NCBI GenBank assembly: GCA_040274725.1
Contig: JBEMAQ010000010.1
Coordinates: 1 to 64,000, forward strand
Direction: 5' to 3'
Source of the DNA: Solibacillus sp040274725
Lineage (GTDB): Bacteria > Bacillota > Bacilli > Bacillales_A > Planococcaceae
DNA length: 64,000 bases
Shown: positions 33,361 to 41,494 of the stretch, piece after piece
How the letters are laid out: the number at the start of each line of letters is the position of its first letter
Position numbering within the stretch: the first letter of the stretch is position 1
Notes under the pieces: model-generated
The model's database searches: none
The model's input: only the letters and a program-made list of their open reading frames with translations
What the model was told of the DNA's origin: nothing
Translations under genes and position numbers: made by a program

Positions 33361-33513
33361 TTATTCCCCTTTTCTCGACATCGCTTGTTCATTATAAGCC
33401 GATAACTGTTCTTGTGATAGTTGCATTACGTAATATCGGAAATTGACCGGCTCAAGTCCAAATTGTTCGCATTTCTCTACATATACTTCATAACCTTCTT
33501 TATACATACTCAT
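33361..33513 (-). CDS. Small paralogous protein, 50 aa (copy 1)
   Basis: MSMYKEGYEVYVEKCEQFGL, EPVNFRYYVMQLSQEQLSAY, NEQAMSRKGE. Shares the pattern GY-x4-K/C-E-x-G-L-E-P-V-N-F with copy 2. GGAGG lies 8 bases before the ATG. Too short for usual cut-offs; the matching paralogue and tight spacing show it is real. The pair form an operon ended by the hairpin at 33137-33174. Confidence 0.75.
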   Translation of the reverse strand: MSMYKEGYEVYVEKCEQFGLEPVNFRYYVMQLSQEQLSAYNEQAMSRKGE

Positions 33514-33624
33514 TGTTAGGTCCTCCTTGTACTATAACAGAATTTATTTATTGTAATTAATATAGTACAGTTATGGGGCAGTGTCAATAAATATTCTGAA
33601 AAATTTTTTAAAATAATCGTGTAG

Positions 33625-33666
33625 CATTCAAGTTTACATAATAAATTTATTATGTAAACTTGAATG
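33625..33666. repeat. Perfect 42-bp palindrome of two XerD-arm-like sequences
   Basis: The core is AGTTTACATAA, eight bases, TTATGTAAACT; the symmetry extends to 42 bp. TTATGTAAACT equals the XerD-binding arm of the Bacillus subtilis dif site as I know it. A third copy, inverted, is at 33713-33723, touching the stop of the recombinase gene; others are at 37048-37058 and 48353-48363, with a 10/11 match at 38226-38236. Confidence 0.75.
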
Positions 33667-33671
33667 TAAAA

Positions 33672-33707
33672 AACCACAATTTTCTGATTGATGAGAAAAT
33701 TGTGGTT
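33672..33707 (-). terminator. Terminator of the tyrosine recombinase gene
   Basis: AACCACAATTTTCT/AGAAAATTGTGGTT, 8-base loop, followed by TTTTTTAC on the minus strand. Confidence 0.85.
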
Positions 33708-33723
33708 GAATTAGTTTACATAA

Positions 33724-34674
33724 TTATTTTATCTTGTTTAAAGGGTTGTTTTTTAGTACTTCTTGAATTTGTTCATTTTCAATATGTGTATAAATTTGTG
33801 TCGTCGCAACACTTGTATGTCCTAAAATATGCTGTAAACTGCGGATATCTGCTCCCGAACGGTACATAATTGTTGCCGACGTGTGGCGTAGTTTGTGTGG
33901 TGTCAGTTTCGTTTTTTCAATCGATGTTACATTGATTTTTTTGACGATTTTTGCGATTGTTTGGCGCGTAAATCTTGTCCCTTTTTGCGAGACAAAAAGA
34001 GGCTCTAACCCTTGTCCTGTATAGATTTTACGCTCTTCCATATAGTGTTCAATTGCTTCGAGGCATGCATCGTTTAGGTACACAGTACGTTCCTTATCCC
34101 CCTTGCCGATAACCGTCAAATTACGCCCCTGGATCGATGCCAAATCAAGCGAACAAAGCTCCGTCACACGGATGCCGAGATTGAGAAACAGTACCATCAT
34201 ACAGCGGTCACGCGCCGAATAATGCTGCAAATCGGTCGCCGCAAGGAAGTCCTGTGCCTCGTCTAAATTCAAGTAAATCGGTGCACGACGCCCGATTTTA
34301 GGGGTTTCTAGCTCGTCTGCTGGGTTTTCCTCAATAAGGCGACGCTTACCCTTCAAATACTTGAAGAAAGCCCGTAGCGTCGCGACTTTGCGCGCGCGAG
34401 ACGCCGCCGAATTACCGCGCTGCACCTCACAAAACTCCATAAATAAATACAAATCCTCGAGTGTCAGTGTGCCAATCCAGTCAGCTGTCACATCCGAAAT
34501 GTCGATTGTATGTAGCTCGCTCACGGGTATATCATGCTCCACACTTTTAAGGAAGCGGAAAAATAAAACGAGGTCATATTCATACTCTTTCCTTGTGCGC
34601 GGACTTTTCCCGGTAATGGTTGTTAAGTAAATAAGGAAATCTTTTAAAATTTTCGGTAAGGCAGTACTTGCCAT
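33724..34674 (-). CDS. Tyrosine recombinase, XerC/XerD-like
   Basis: 316 residues: SAM-like DNA-binding N-terminus (ILKDFLIYLTTITGKSPRTR) and catalytic domain with all residues: R in LGIRVTELCSLD, K in GKGDKERTV, HxxR in TPHKLRHTSAT, H in LGHTSVATTQ and nucleophile Y in TQIYTHI. Xer proteins resolve chromosome dimers or move elements. It sits alone, next to the dif-arm palindrome, not in the usual ripX or codV setting, so it may be an additional Xer acting on these sites. GAGGTG precedes the ATG. Confidence 0.9.
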   Translation of the reverse strand: MASTALPKILKDFLIYLTTITGKSPRTRKEYEYDLVLFFRFLKSVEHDIPVSELHTIDISDVTADWIGTLTLEDLYLFMEFCEVQRGNSAASRARKVATLRAFFKYLKGKRRLIEENPADELETPKIGRRAPIYLNLDEAQDFLAATDLQHYSARDRCMMVLFLNLGIRVTELCSLDLASIQGRNLTVIGKGDKERTVYLNDACLEAIEHYMEERKIYTGQGLEPLFVSQKGTRFTRQTIAKIVKKINVTSIEKTKLTPHKLRHTSATIMYRSGADIRSLQHILGHTSVATTQIYTHIENEQIQEVLKNNPLNKIK

Positions 34675-34706
34675 AAAATCACCTCTTCTAGGGCTAATTA
34701 TAACAT

Positions 34707-34744
34707 AAAAAAGGTTCCCAAATTACTATTTGGGAACCTTTTTT
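34707..34744. terminator. Strong bidirectional hairpin
   Basis: AAAAAAGGTTCCCAAA / TTTGGGAACCTTTTTT with a short loop, 33 bases upstream of the recombinase start; isolates it from the region to the right. Confidence 0.85.
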
Positions 34745-34760
34745 GGATTTACGTGAAAAA

Positions 34761-34864
34761 ATAGCCATTTTTACGAATGAACGTTCGTAAAAATGGCTAT
34801 GCGCGCTCAGACGAAGTGAAATTCGATTTTACGCACCTAGCTGCACCTCGATGCGTCTGAGCGC
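34761..34864. other. Two adjacent strong inverted repeats, possible structured RNA
   Basis: First hairpin ATAGCCATTTTTACGAA/TTCGTAAAAATGGCTAT (17 bp, 6-base loop, 34761-34800). Second GCGCTCAGACG/CGTCTGAGCGC with a 40-base loop (34803-34864). They follow one another within two bases. No gene is seen in 34745-35003 apart from a 37-codon frame (MNTECGHFMFFIHSVIGSII) with a ribosome site at 34909, probably a relic. Confidence 0.5.
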
Positions 34865-35003
34865 ACATTTTATTTTCTTCGTTTTTGTGAAATAGAAAAG
34901 GTATGGGGGTGATTTGCATGAACACCGAGTGTGGGCATTTTATGTTTTTTATCCATTCAGTTATCGGCAGCATTATTTGGATGATTTTTCCGATTCACTC
35001 TAG

Positions 35004-35159
35004 CAGCACGGCTATAATTTTTATAAAATAAATGACAAGGAAAATGAAGACAAATTTCACGGAGATATTGCGCGGGTGTCACACAAAACATTGAAGCAAT
35101 ACTTTTATCCGTTTACGAAAGGGCTTGTAGACAAGAAAAAATGGGCGCAACGGAGATGA
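35004..35159 (+). pseudogene. C-terminal fragment of an unidentified gene
   Basis: Open frame QHGYNFYKINDKENEDKFHG, DIARVSHKTLKQYFYPFTKG, LVDKKKWAQRR to a TGA, with a stop immediately upstream and no start. Reads as a natural basic protein C-terminus; family unknown. Confidence 0.4.
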
Positions 35160-35197
35160 AATCAGCGCGTATCCATCTGCTGGAATACGCGCTGATT

Positions 35198-35456
35198 TTA
35201 CGTTTCACCGTAGTACTGTGCGAGATAGATGGGGCCGTATTGATGGACGATAAATGTAGTGAGTGTGCCTTGTGTCGCCCTTTCAATGGGAGGCTTTGTC
35301 AGTTTGTATAAGGAGTCTTCATGCTGAATAAAGTCACTTCCAAACGCACTCGCTGGATAACCAAGTAGGAACAGATGCGTGCGCAGCGGTCGGTGTGCTC
35401 GCACAGTAAAACAAAAGTACAAACAATAAAACACCGGTCAACAGCCATTTTTTCAG
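35198..35456 (-). pseudogene. Frameshifted secreted small protein
   Basis: A CTG at 35456, 7 bases after GGAGGTG, opens LKKWLLTGVLLFVLLFYCAS-TPTAAHASVP, a signal peptide with AHA-like cleavage site. The frame soon closes, but the next frame continues as LGYPASAFGSDFIQHEDSLY and ERATQGTLTTFIVHQYGPIY to TAA at 35198. One base change near 35365 would join them. It overlaps the end of the upstream operon (its ribosome site lies in the last codons of that gene) and may be the third gene of the sigma operon. Confidence 0.5.
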
Positions 35457-35457
35457 G

Positions 35458-36486
35458 TTAATGCACCTCCTGCCATGCTTTAAACCACTGCTTCACGACA
35501 GCTTTCGGAATGACAATACCTAACTCCCCGTCCCCAATAATGAGCGCATCCTCGTCCCATACCGAGTACTCACCGTTTGCTGTTACAATTCGGGCAACCG
35601 GTTTTGTTTCGGGCTGCACTGGTTGCCAGCTCGCCTGCTCGAGTAACTGTATGAGCTGCTTTTGCATAAGTGGCACGGGCTGCGGGGCGATTTTTTCGAT
35701 GGATTCACTTACTGCATATTTACGGATTTTTTTCTTAAATTTCGTAATAACATAGCTATTTTTTAATAAAATCGTATCGCCAATTTCAAAATGCTGCGCC
35801 TCATTTTTCGGGTAAATAATGAGCTGCTCCTCTAAAAAATCTGCCTTTTGTAGACGCAATACAGTGAGTAGCTCATCTGTTTCGTCCACAACAACAGCTT
35901 GAATATCCTCCATTTCACCGTACTCTAAATCAGCTCCAACCGCTTTTGCCGCGTCAAATAACAGCAGTGTACTGAGCAGCTCCTCCTGAATGCGTGGGAA
36001 ATGTTGCGCATAGGTAGGTAGTAGTGCCTCGTAAGTTAAATCCCTTTGTGCCTGCAATGTTAAATAGTGCTTTTTATAATCAGCTAATGGAATATTTTTC
36101 TGCTGTATGGCTTTTTCAAAGGAGGTTGGAAAGGCCGCGATAAGCGCCTCTACACGTTCATTTACGACCCGTTTACTTAAATCGACGCCCTGCCTAGCCC
36201 CGTATTCAGCAATGACTAAATCACGCTTATAATGCTCTGTTTGATCTGAGTAATCTAGTATGCTGTACATCGCAAGTGTCTCCGGTGAAAAGCTTTGCAC
36301 CCGCGTGTTTTGCTGCGTAAATACACTAAAAACCACAAGACTCAGCAACATAAAGCAACATAAAACAACGCGTGGCATATAGGATTTGCTTTTAGCGGGT
36401 TTCAGTATACGCTGTCGCACGCGCTCCTTACTATTTTTAAAGTCCGGTGTCACGTCCTCTAGCCCTCTCTTAATCTCCCTTCTCAT
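35458..36486 (-). CDS. Membrane protein co-encoded with an ECF sigma factor, probable anti-sigma
   Basis: 342 residues. Basic cytoplasmic N-terminus (MRREIKRGLEDVTPDFKNSK), one membrane helix at about 40-57 (RVVLCCFMLLSLVVFSVF), then a large extracellular domain (LVIAEYGARQGVDLSKRVVN ... IGDGELGIVIPKAVVKQWF). The part at about 75-170 has SurA-like parvulin-chaperone helical features (tentative). Its start overlaps the sigma gene by 17 bases, the same arrangement as the pair at 14964-17112. No zinc-finger motif is visible, so the anti-sigma role is inferred from context. Confidence 0.75.
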   Translation of the reverse strand: MRREIKRGLEDVTPDFKNSKERVRQRILKPAKSKSYMPRVVLCCFMLLSLVVFSVFTQQNTRVQSFSPETLAMYSILDYSDQTEHYKRDLVIAEYGARQGVDLSKRVVNERVEALIAAFPTSFEKAIQQKNIPLADYKKHYLTLQAQRDLTYEALLPTYAQHFPRIQEELLSTLLLFDAAKAVGADLEYGEMEDIQAVVVDETDELLTVLRLQKADFLEEQLIIYPKNEAQHFEIGDTILLKNSYVITKFKKKIRKYAVSESIEKIAPQPVPLMQKQLIQLLEQASWQPVQPETKPVARIVTANGEYSVWDEDALIIGDGELGIVIPKAVVKQWFKAWQEVH

Positions 36487-36973
36487 AATACGCCTCCCAT
36501 TCTACTTGTAATACAGGCTTCAATTTCTCACGCGCACGTCGCAATCTTGTGCGCACCGTACTCTCTGGTTCTTCTAGTAGCGCAGCAATTTCCGCGGTAT
36601 GTAAATCCTCATAATAATAAAAAATAATGACTTCACGGTATTTCAGCGGCAGTGCAAGAATCGCCTCACCGACAGCTGAGCGTAATTGTTGCTGCTCTAC
36701 ATGATCTTTCGGCCAAAAAATACGAATCGGCAATTGCTCCTGTAACTGAATCTTGCGGTAAGCCCAGCTTTTCACATAATCCTTACTGCGATTGACCGTC
36801 ATCTTTACTAAATAAGCGCGTAGTTGTCCCATTTCACTGTAATTACTCGCCAAAAACTTAATCAATACATCCTGCACAACATCCTCTGCCGCGTGTAAAT
36901 TTTTCGTGTAGTAGTACGCAAGCCGAAGTAAATCGTCGCTATAATCGTCTATCAGTTGATGAATATCCAGCAC
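36470..36973 (-). CDS. ECF-type RNA polymerase sigma factor
   Basis: 167 residues, GTG start after GAGGAGGTG. Region 2: DDLLRLAYYYTKNLHAAEDV, VQDVLIKFLAS, LRAYLVKMTVNRSKDYVKSW; region 4: LPLKYREVIIFYYYEDLHTA, EIAALLEEPESTVRTRLRRA. SigV/SigM-like in size. Heads an operon with the membrane partner. Regulon unknown. Confidence 0.9.
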   Translation of the reverse strand: MLDIHQLIDDYSDDLLRLAYYYTKNLHAAEDVVQDVLIKFLASNYSEMGQLRAYLVKMTVNRSKDYVKSWAYRKIQLQEQLPIRIFWPKDHVEQQQLRSAVGEAILALPLKYREVIIFYYYEDLHTAEIAALLEEPESTVRTRLRRAREKLKPVLQVEWEAYYEKGD

Positions 36974-37162
36974 TTACACCTCCTCTATTATAGTAACGAG
37001 CTCGTCGCTTATTTCGATTCAAATTATTCTAAAAACTTATAAGCACATTATGTAAACTAGTTAGTTTTTAAATTCGAAATGTAAAGCTTCTATACTAAAA
37101 TGAACTTGAAAAGGGTTTTAAACAAAAATAACGAATCCATAACTAATGAAGGTGGTGATTTT

Positions 37163-37651
37163 ATGAACAGAAAAATTCTACTGTTTATTATATTAAGTAT
37201 AGTTATTTTTGTTGTAGGTTGCACATCAGAGCAAGTAGCTGATAATAAGACAGCTTTACCTAATTTTGTTCGAGAAAGTGATTTTGAAACAATCGATTGG
37301 GCAAGGAAAGCTGTGGAATTTGGTGACAGTGGAATGATTGGAAATGAAAATAAATCAGGTGTTATTGGTGCAAATATGCCAAGTTTAAACGGTCAAAAAT
37401 GGATGTGGCACCTTTGGGGAATTGAACATACGAAAAATAAAAAACTAACGATTGTTGGCTTTCATAAAGAATCCGAAACTGTCCATCAGATTTTACTAGA
37501 TGGTTGGACAACAAGGCTTGGTGGTGCAAATAATGGAGCCGATGCGCATACACCTTCTAACGTGAAAATACCACAGGCAGGAGAATGGGCACTTTTACTT
37601 TATACAGACGAAAAATTGTTTGATATTTTAGTTTTTGATATTAAAAAATAA
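37163..37651 (+). CDS. DUF4871 lipoprotein (YhfM-like)
   Basis: 162 residues. Signal MNRKILLFIILSIVIFVVGC with lipobox VVGC. The DUF4871 domain follows: MIGNENKSGVIGANMPSLNG, QKWMWHLWGIEH, TIVGFHKESETVHQIL, NNGADAHTPSNVKIPQAGEW, ALLLYTDEKLFDILVFDI. The ATG at 37163 follows GGTGGTG. Extracellular, membrane-bound; function unknown. Its upstream region holds a TTATGTAAACT motif (37048). Confidence 0.85.
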   Translation: MNRKILLFIILSIVIFVVGCTSEQVADNKTALPNFVRESDFETIDWARKAVEFGDSGMIGNENKSGVIGANMPSLNGQKWMWHLWGIEHTKNKKLTIVGFHKESETVHQILLDGWTTRLGGANNGADAHTPSNVKIPQAGEWALLLYTDEKLFDILVFDIKK

Positions 37652-37782
37652 TAAAGCTTACAGTAAGTACGTCATTGACGGTCTCAAAATACTCCTTTTC
37701 ATTTAGTGTGCACACATGCCCATTAACAAACGTGATAAATGACATACCGTATAGAAATAACATGAAGAGAGAAGGTTTAATC

Positions 37783-38145
37783 GTGAATCCGTTTAATTTC
37801 GATCCTGAATCGTCTGATTTTTTCGGTCCACCAAACAGTTTTCCAGGTAGGCAGGGACCGCCAAACAACTTTCCACCTATGCAAGGACCACCTACACCGC
37901 CGCCATCTTTCGTTCCACAGCCACCAACTGAGCAATTCGCTGCGCAAAGGGGCGGACGTTGGTCGATTAATAGCTGTTTGTTTCGGCATACGTATATTTG
38001 GCTTGGCAATGGTCGAAGCTTTTGGTTTTTCCCGATAGCAGTCACGCGCAATCAGGTCATTGGTTTCCGCTGGCGCAATCGCGGTGGCTGGCAATATAGC
38101 GTGATCAATCGCGGAGAAATTTTTACGTTTAGTTGTTTCTTTTAA
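37783..38145 (+). CDS. Proline-rich conserved protein, 120 aa
   Basis: GTG start (7 bases after AGAAGG). N-terminal half is low-complexity P/F/G (GPPNSFPGRQGPPNNFPPMQ), C-terminal half a compact aromatic domain (RWSINSCLFRHTYIWLGNGR, SFWFFPIAVTRNQVIGFRWR). I recall similar short proteins in Bacillales with a conserved C-terminus and variable proline-rich start; spore or surface location is a guess. A minus-strand frame over the same DNA is discussed under rejected items. Confidence 0.7.
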   Translation: MNPFNFDPESSDFFGPPNSFPGRQGPPNNFPPMQGPPTPPPSFVPQPPTEQFAAQRGGRWSINSCLFRHTYIWLGNGRSFWFFPIAVTRNQVIGFRWRNRGGWQYSVINRGEIFTFSCFF

Positions 38146-38250
38146 TTTATTACAACGAGGCGAACCGAAGTCATCGCTGTAGGACATGGTGTTATTAAAC
38201 GTCTTCTCGCTATCTATTTCAAAGGATATGTAAACTAAAATAAAAAAAGC

Positions 38251-38293
38251 AGCAATGACCAAAAGAGCAACAGCTAAACTTTTGATCATTGCT
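38251..38293 (+). terminator. Hairpin terminator
   Basis: AGCAATGA-x-CAAAAG / CTTTTG-x-TCATTGCT followed by ATTTTTAC; about 105 bases after the proline-rich gene. Confidence 0.6.
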
Positions 38294-38362
38294 ATTTTTA
38301 CTGTGAAGCAAATTGTGGATAAGGTAAGGCAAAGTTCGCGTTACGTCTAGGCTAAATACTTC

Positions 38363-39952
38363 TTATTTCGGCTCATAGTGGAAATATTCGAAGTCTGCTG
38401 GCAATGATTGCGTATATAAATCGACACAGTGCATGCCGACAAATGCCCCTGTAAAGAAGCCACCGCCGCGTACATAGTCATCTGAAAGCTTATAGCTGTC
38501 AAACGGTGGTCCAACCAGTGTCCAGTCTACACCGTTTAGTGAGTAGCTATAGACATATTTAGCTGTTTCCACTGTGACTTTCAAATACACCGCGCCCTCT
38601 GATGGTAATTGAATCGGTGCTAGCCATTCATTATATGATCCGTTATCTACACTTGCTAATACAAGCACACGGCCTAGCTCCTCATCATGTGTAACATCCA
38701 GTGCAGTCCAGTTTTCGGTATTATAGTAATTCACTAACCCTGCATATTGTTGGAATGAAAACGGTATGAATTCCAGCTTTGTTTCCGCTTCAAACGCAAA
38801 ATGCTGCCACCTTCTCGCGACAAATGCTTGCGTAAACTTCGATGTTAACGATTCCTTCCCAATGAGACGTAAATAACCAGGACGCTCAGTAATGGACGCA
38901 AATGATGCTGCTGGTTGACGTAATGTTTGGAAATGGAGCGGCAATTCTTGATTAAAATACGTCGTGTTTTCTTCCTTTTCTACAGGTTGTGGCGTGATAT
39001 TTGGTGCCTCTACCTCGTCCTGAGGATAATTGCCCCCAACCACTACTGGCCAACCATCTACCCACTCGAGCTTACTAATGGCTGTTTCTCGCCCAAGTGG
39101 ACAATAGCCGCGGGGATCAAGCAGTGGTTTGTTGTCATCCTTCAGTGGACGCCCTACTAAATATGCTAAATACCATTCATCTGTGTGCGTTTGTACTAAA
39201 GAGGCATGCCCTGCCTTTTGCATCGTTTGCTCAGGTGTAAAAAAGCCTGTAATTAAAGGATTATGCGGTGAAAGCTCATAAGGCCCATCAATCGACGTCG
39301 CACGTGCAAGCGTTGCGCGGTGGTCATAGCGCGTCCCACCTTCTGCCGTTAATAAATAATAATAGCCATTAATTTTGTATAAATGCGGTGCTTCGGTTAA
39401 TTTCACATTCGTCCCTTTAAAAATAACCTTTGCTTCCCCGACTAACTTTTGCTGCCCGTGATCGTACTCCTGTAAGCTAATCCCGTAAAAGGCATGATTG
39501 CGCTGGCGTGCATCCCATACCATATTTAACAAATATTTTTTACCGCTCTCTTCGTCATGATAAAGCGACGGGTCAAAGCCTGAACTGTTTAAATAAATCG
39601 GCTCAGACCACTCGTCCTCGATATTTTTTGCTGTCACTAAATAATTGTGACCATCCTTCCACTGCCCATCCACTACTTTAATATCGCTGTAAATTAACCA
39701 AAACTGCCCATCCGCGTAAGAAAGGCAAGGTGCCCAAACACCACCTGAATCCGGGTTTCCAATCATATTTAGTTGGGATAAGCGCTCTAATGGACGTCGA
39801 ATAAGTGTCCAATTGGCCAAATCCTTTGAGTGGTAGATGCCGACACCAGGAAACCATTCAAACGTGGATACCGCAATATAATAATCCTCCCCAATGCGAC
39901 AAATGGAAGGGTCTGGGTGGAAACCCGTTAAAATTGGATTTTGAATCATCAT
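38363..39952 (-). CDS. xynB: Glycoside hydrolase family 43, beta-xylosidase type
   Basis: 529 residues, the length of two-domain GH43 beta-xylosidases. Five-blade propeller at 1-310 with the catalytic triad: base D in TGFHPDPSICRIGEDYYI, pKa-modulating D in SSGFDPSLYHDEESG and acid E in KLTEAPHLYKINGYYYL. A C-terminal beta-sandwich (about 340-529; YYNTENWTALDVTHDEE) completes it. No signal peptide: it acts inside the cell on imported xylo-oligosaccharides. GAGGAG precedes the ATG. Last gene of the xyloside cluster. Confidence 0.92.
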   Translation of the reverse strand: MMIQNPILTGFHPDPSICRIGEDYYIAVSTFEWFPGVGIYHSKDLANWTLIRRPLERLSQLNMIGNPDSGGVWAPCLSYADGQFWLIYSDIKVVDGQWKDGHNYLVTAKNIEDEWSEPIYLNSSGFDPSLYHDEESGKKYLLNMVWDARQRNHAFYGISLQEYDHGQQKLVGEAKVIFKGTNVKLTEAPHLYKINGYYYLLTAEGGTRYDHRATLARATSIDGPYELSPHNPLITGFFTPEQTMQKAGHASLVQTHTDEWYLAYLVGRPLKDDNKPLLDPRGYCPLGRETAISKLEWVDGWPVVVGGNYPQDEVEAPNITPQPVEKEENTTYFNQELPLHFQTLRQPAASFASITERPGYLRLIGKESLTSKFTQAFVARRWQHFAFEAETKLEFIPFSFQQYAGLVNYYNTENWTALDVTHDEELGRVLVLASVDNGSYNEWLAPIQLPSEGAVYLKVTVETAKYVYSYSLNGVDWTLVGPPFDSYKLSDDYVRGGGFFTGAFVGMHCVDLYTQSLPADFEYFHYEPK

Positions 39953-39964
39953 TGTTTCTCTCCT

Positions 39965-40573
39965 CTATGATTGAAATTGGATTTTTTTTAGGCAATGCTC
40001 ACTATTGATAATCGTAATGGCGCAAATACTACTAAAGCCTAAGAGAAAAATGAGTACAGGCTCATACAGGCAAATGACAACGATACAGCCAATTGCACAT
40101 AAGGCGAAAAAAGTACGTGGTAAAAATGCAAACGCTAGGATAAAGCTGTTTTTAATAAGTAGCCGTACAGTCGATTTAAAGCTCGTATGGAGTGGCCAGA
40201 CGTATAATAAGCTACATCCCGTCAATAGCGTCAGGAGGAGCAGACAGAGCATCGCAATGGTTTGCACGCTAGGTGGCAGTGTTTGAATAAATAAGAAATT
40301 CAAGAACAACATGCCGAGCAGGTAACCGTAAAGCAAGCCAATCTTATTGCTTTGTACAAATTCACGCCTAAAAATCTGATAAAATGTGCGAATCACGCGC
40401 ACGTCCTGCCCCTCATATAGCAGTTTGAAAACGCTGCTCATCGCCGTCATCGCTGGAGAAATACCGAATATCACCAAGCCTGCAAAGCTAAAAAAGATAA
40501 ACAATACATTGAGTAACAGCAGGTTCATCACCCACTCACAGGCGATATACAGCTTCGAAAACGTATGCTTCAT
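39965..40573 (-). CDS. DUF624 (YesL-like) membrane protein
   Basis: 202 residues with about five membrane segments; start MKHTFSKLYIACEWVMNLLL and loop ISPAMTAMSSVFKLLYEGQD are characteristic of YesL/DUF624 proteins, regularly encoded with CUT1 sugar importers and YesMN two-component systems. The role is unknown. GGGAGGTG precedes the ATG; 12 bases separate it from the permease gene. Confidence 0.88.
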   Translation of the reverse strand: MKHTFSKLYIACEWVMNLLLLNVLFIFFSFAGLVIFGISPAMTAMSSVFKLLYEGQDVRVIRTFYQIFRREFVQSNKIGLLYGYLLGMLFLNFLFIQTLPPSVQTIAMLCLLLLTLLTGCSLLYVWPLHTSFKSTVRLLIKNSFILAFAFLPRTFFALCAIGCIVVICLYEPVLIFLLGFSSICAITIINSEHCLKKIQFQS

Positions 40574-40585
40574 CCGGTCACCTCC

Positions 40586-41479
40586 CTATCCTTTCACCGA
40601 ACCCGCAGCAATCCCCTCAACAATCCGGTCGCTTAAAATGATAAAGATAATTAAAATCGGAATGATGCTAAACATCAATGTGGCACCAATTGCCCCCCAG
40701 TCCGTAGAATACTGCCCAATGAAATTTTGAATGCCGACTGTCAGTGTTTTTAAATGATCGGAGCTAATAAACGTATTCACAAAGACAAATTCATTCCAGT
40801 TGTAAATCATATTAATGATGGAAGCCGTTGCGATGACAGGCGCCGTCATCGGTAAGGTGATGCGGAAAAAGATTTGATGAATGCTTGCTCCGTCAATAAG
40901 TGCAGCCTCCTCAATCTCATGTGGTAATGCCTCATAAAAGCCAAGCAAAATCATAATCGTAATCGGCATATTAAAGGCGGTATAGGAAATGATGAGTGCT
41001 AATGGATGATTGATTAAGCCAAGCTGTGTATACGTATTAAATAACGGAATGAGCGTTGAATGAATCGGTATCATCATGCCGATAATAAATAACAGTAAAA
41101 CAACCTTCGAGCCGCGCCATTGCAAACGCGTAATCGCAAACGTCACCATACTTGCTAATAAAATTGTTAAAATAACCGAAACGATCGTGTACAGCACACT
41201 GTTAAAAAAGTACGTAGCAATATTACCCTCAGTCCATACTTTGACATAATTTTCAAAGCGCAGCTCCTCTGGAAAAGCAAGCGGAGACAAATTAAAAATT
41301 TCATAGTTATTTTTTAAAGAAAATAACGCGAGCCAATAAATTGGGAATAATTGAATGATCGCAATGACAATTAACACGAAATATAGGGCAAATTTCCCCG
41401 CATATTTAACAAGTACGCTCTCGCCCATTTTTTTCGCTGTTAACTGAGGCATTTCTTTTCGTTGTTCAAACAGTTCCAT
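40586..41479 (-). CDS. Carbohydrate ABC transporter permease, MalG/AraQ-like (CUT1)
   Basis: 297 residues, six membrane segments, and the EAA loop EEAALIDGASIHQIFFRITLP that contacts the ATPase. AAGGAGTG precedes the ATG. Pairs with the MalF-like permease encoded 15 bases upstream. Confidence 0.93.
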   Translation of the reverse strand: MELFEQRKEMPQLTAKKMGESVLVKYAGKFALYFVLIVIAIIQLFPIYWLALFSLKNNYEIFNLSPLAFPEELRFENYVKVWTEGNIATYFFNSVLYTIVSVILTILLASMVTFAITRLQWRGSKVVLLLFIIGMMIPIHSTLIPLFNTYTQLGLINHPLALIISYTAFNMPITIMILLGFYEALPHEIEEAALIDGASIHQIFFRITLPMTAPVIATASIINMIYNWNEFVFVNTFISSDHLKTLTVGIQNFIGQYSTDWGAIGATLMFSIIPILIIFIILSDRIVEGIAAGSVKG

Positions 41480-41494
41480 AGTAGGTCACTCCTT

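Noticed and set aside
37048..37058. Complete dif site
   Set aside because: Only the XerD-like arm is present; the opposite arm does not resemble the XerC half of known Bacillus dif sites.
37777..38289. Minus-strand open frame of 170 codons starting with a good membrane helix (MIKSLAVALLVIAAFFILVY)
   Set aside because: Only the first 45 codons lie outside the proline-rich gene; the rest is its antisense shadow, and there is no ribosome site. The helix may be a relic.
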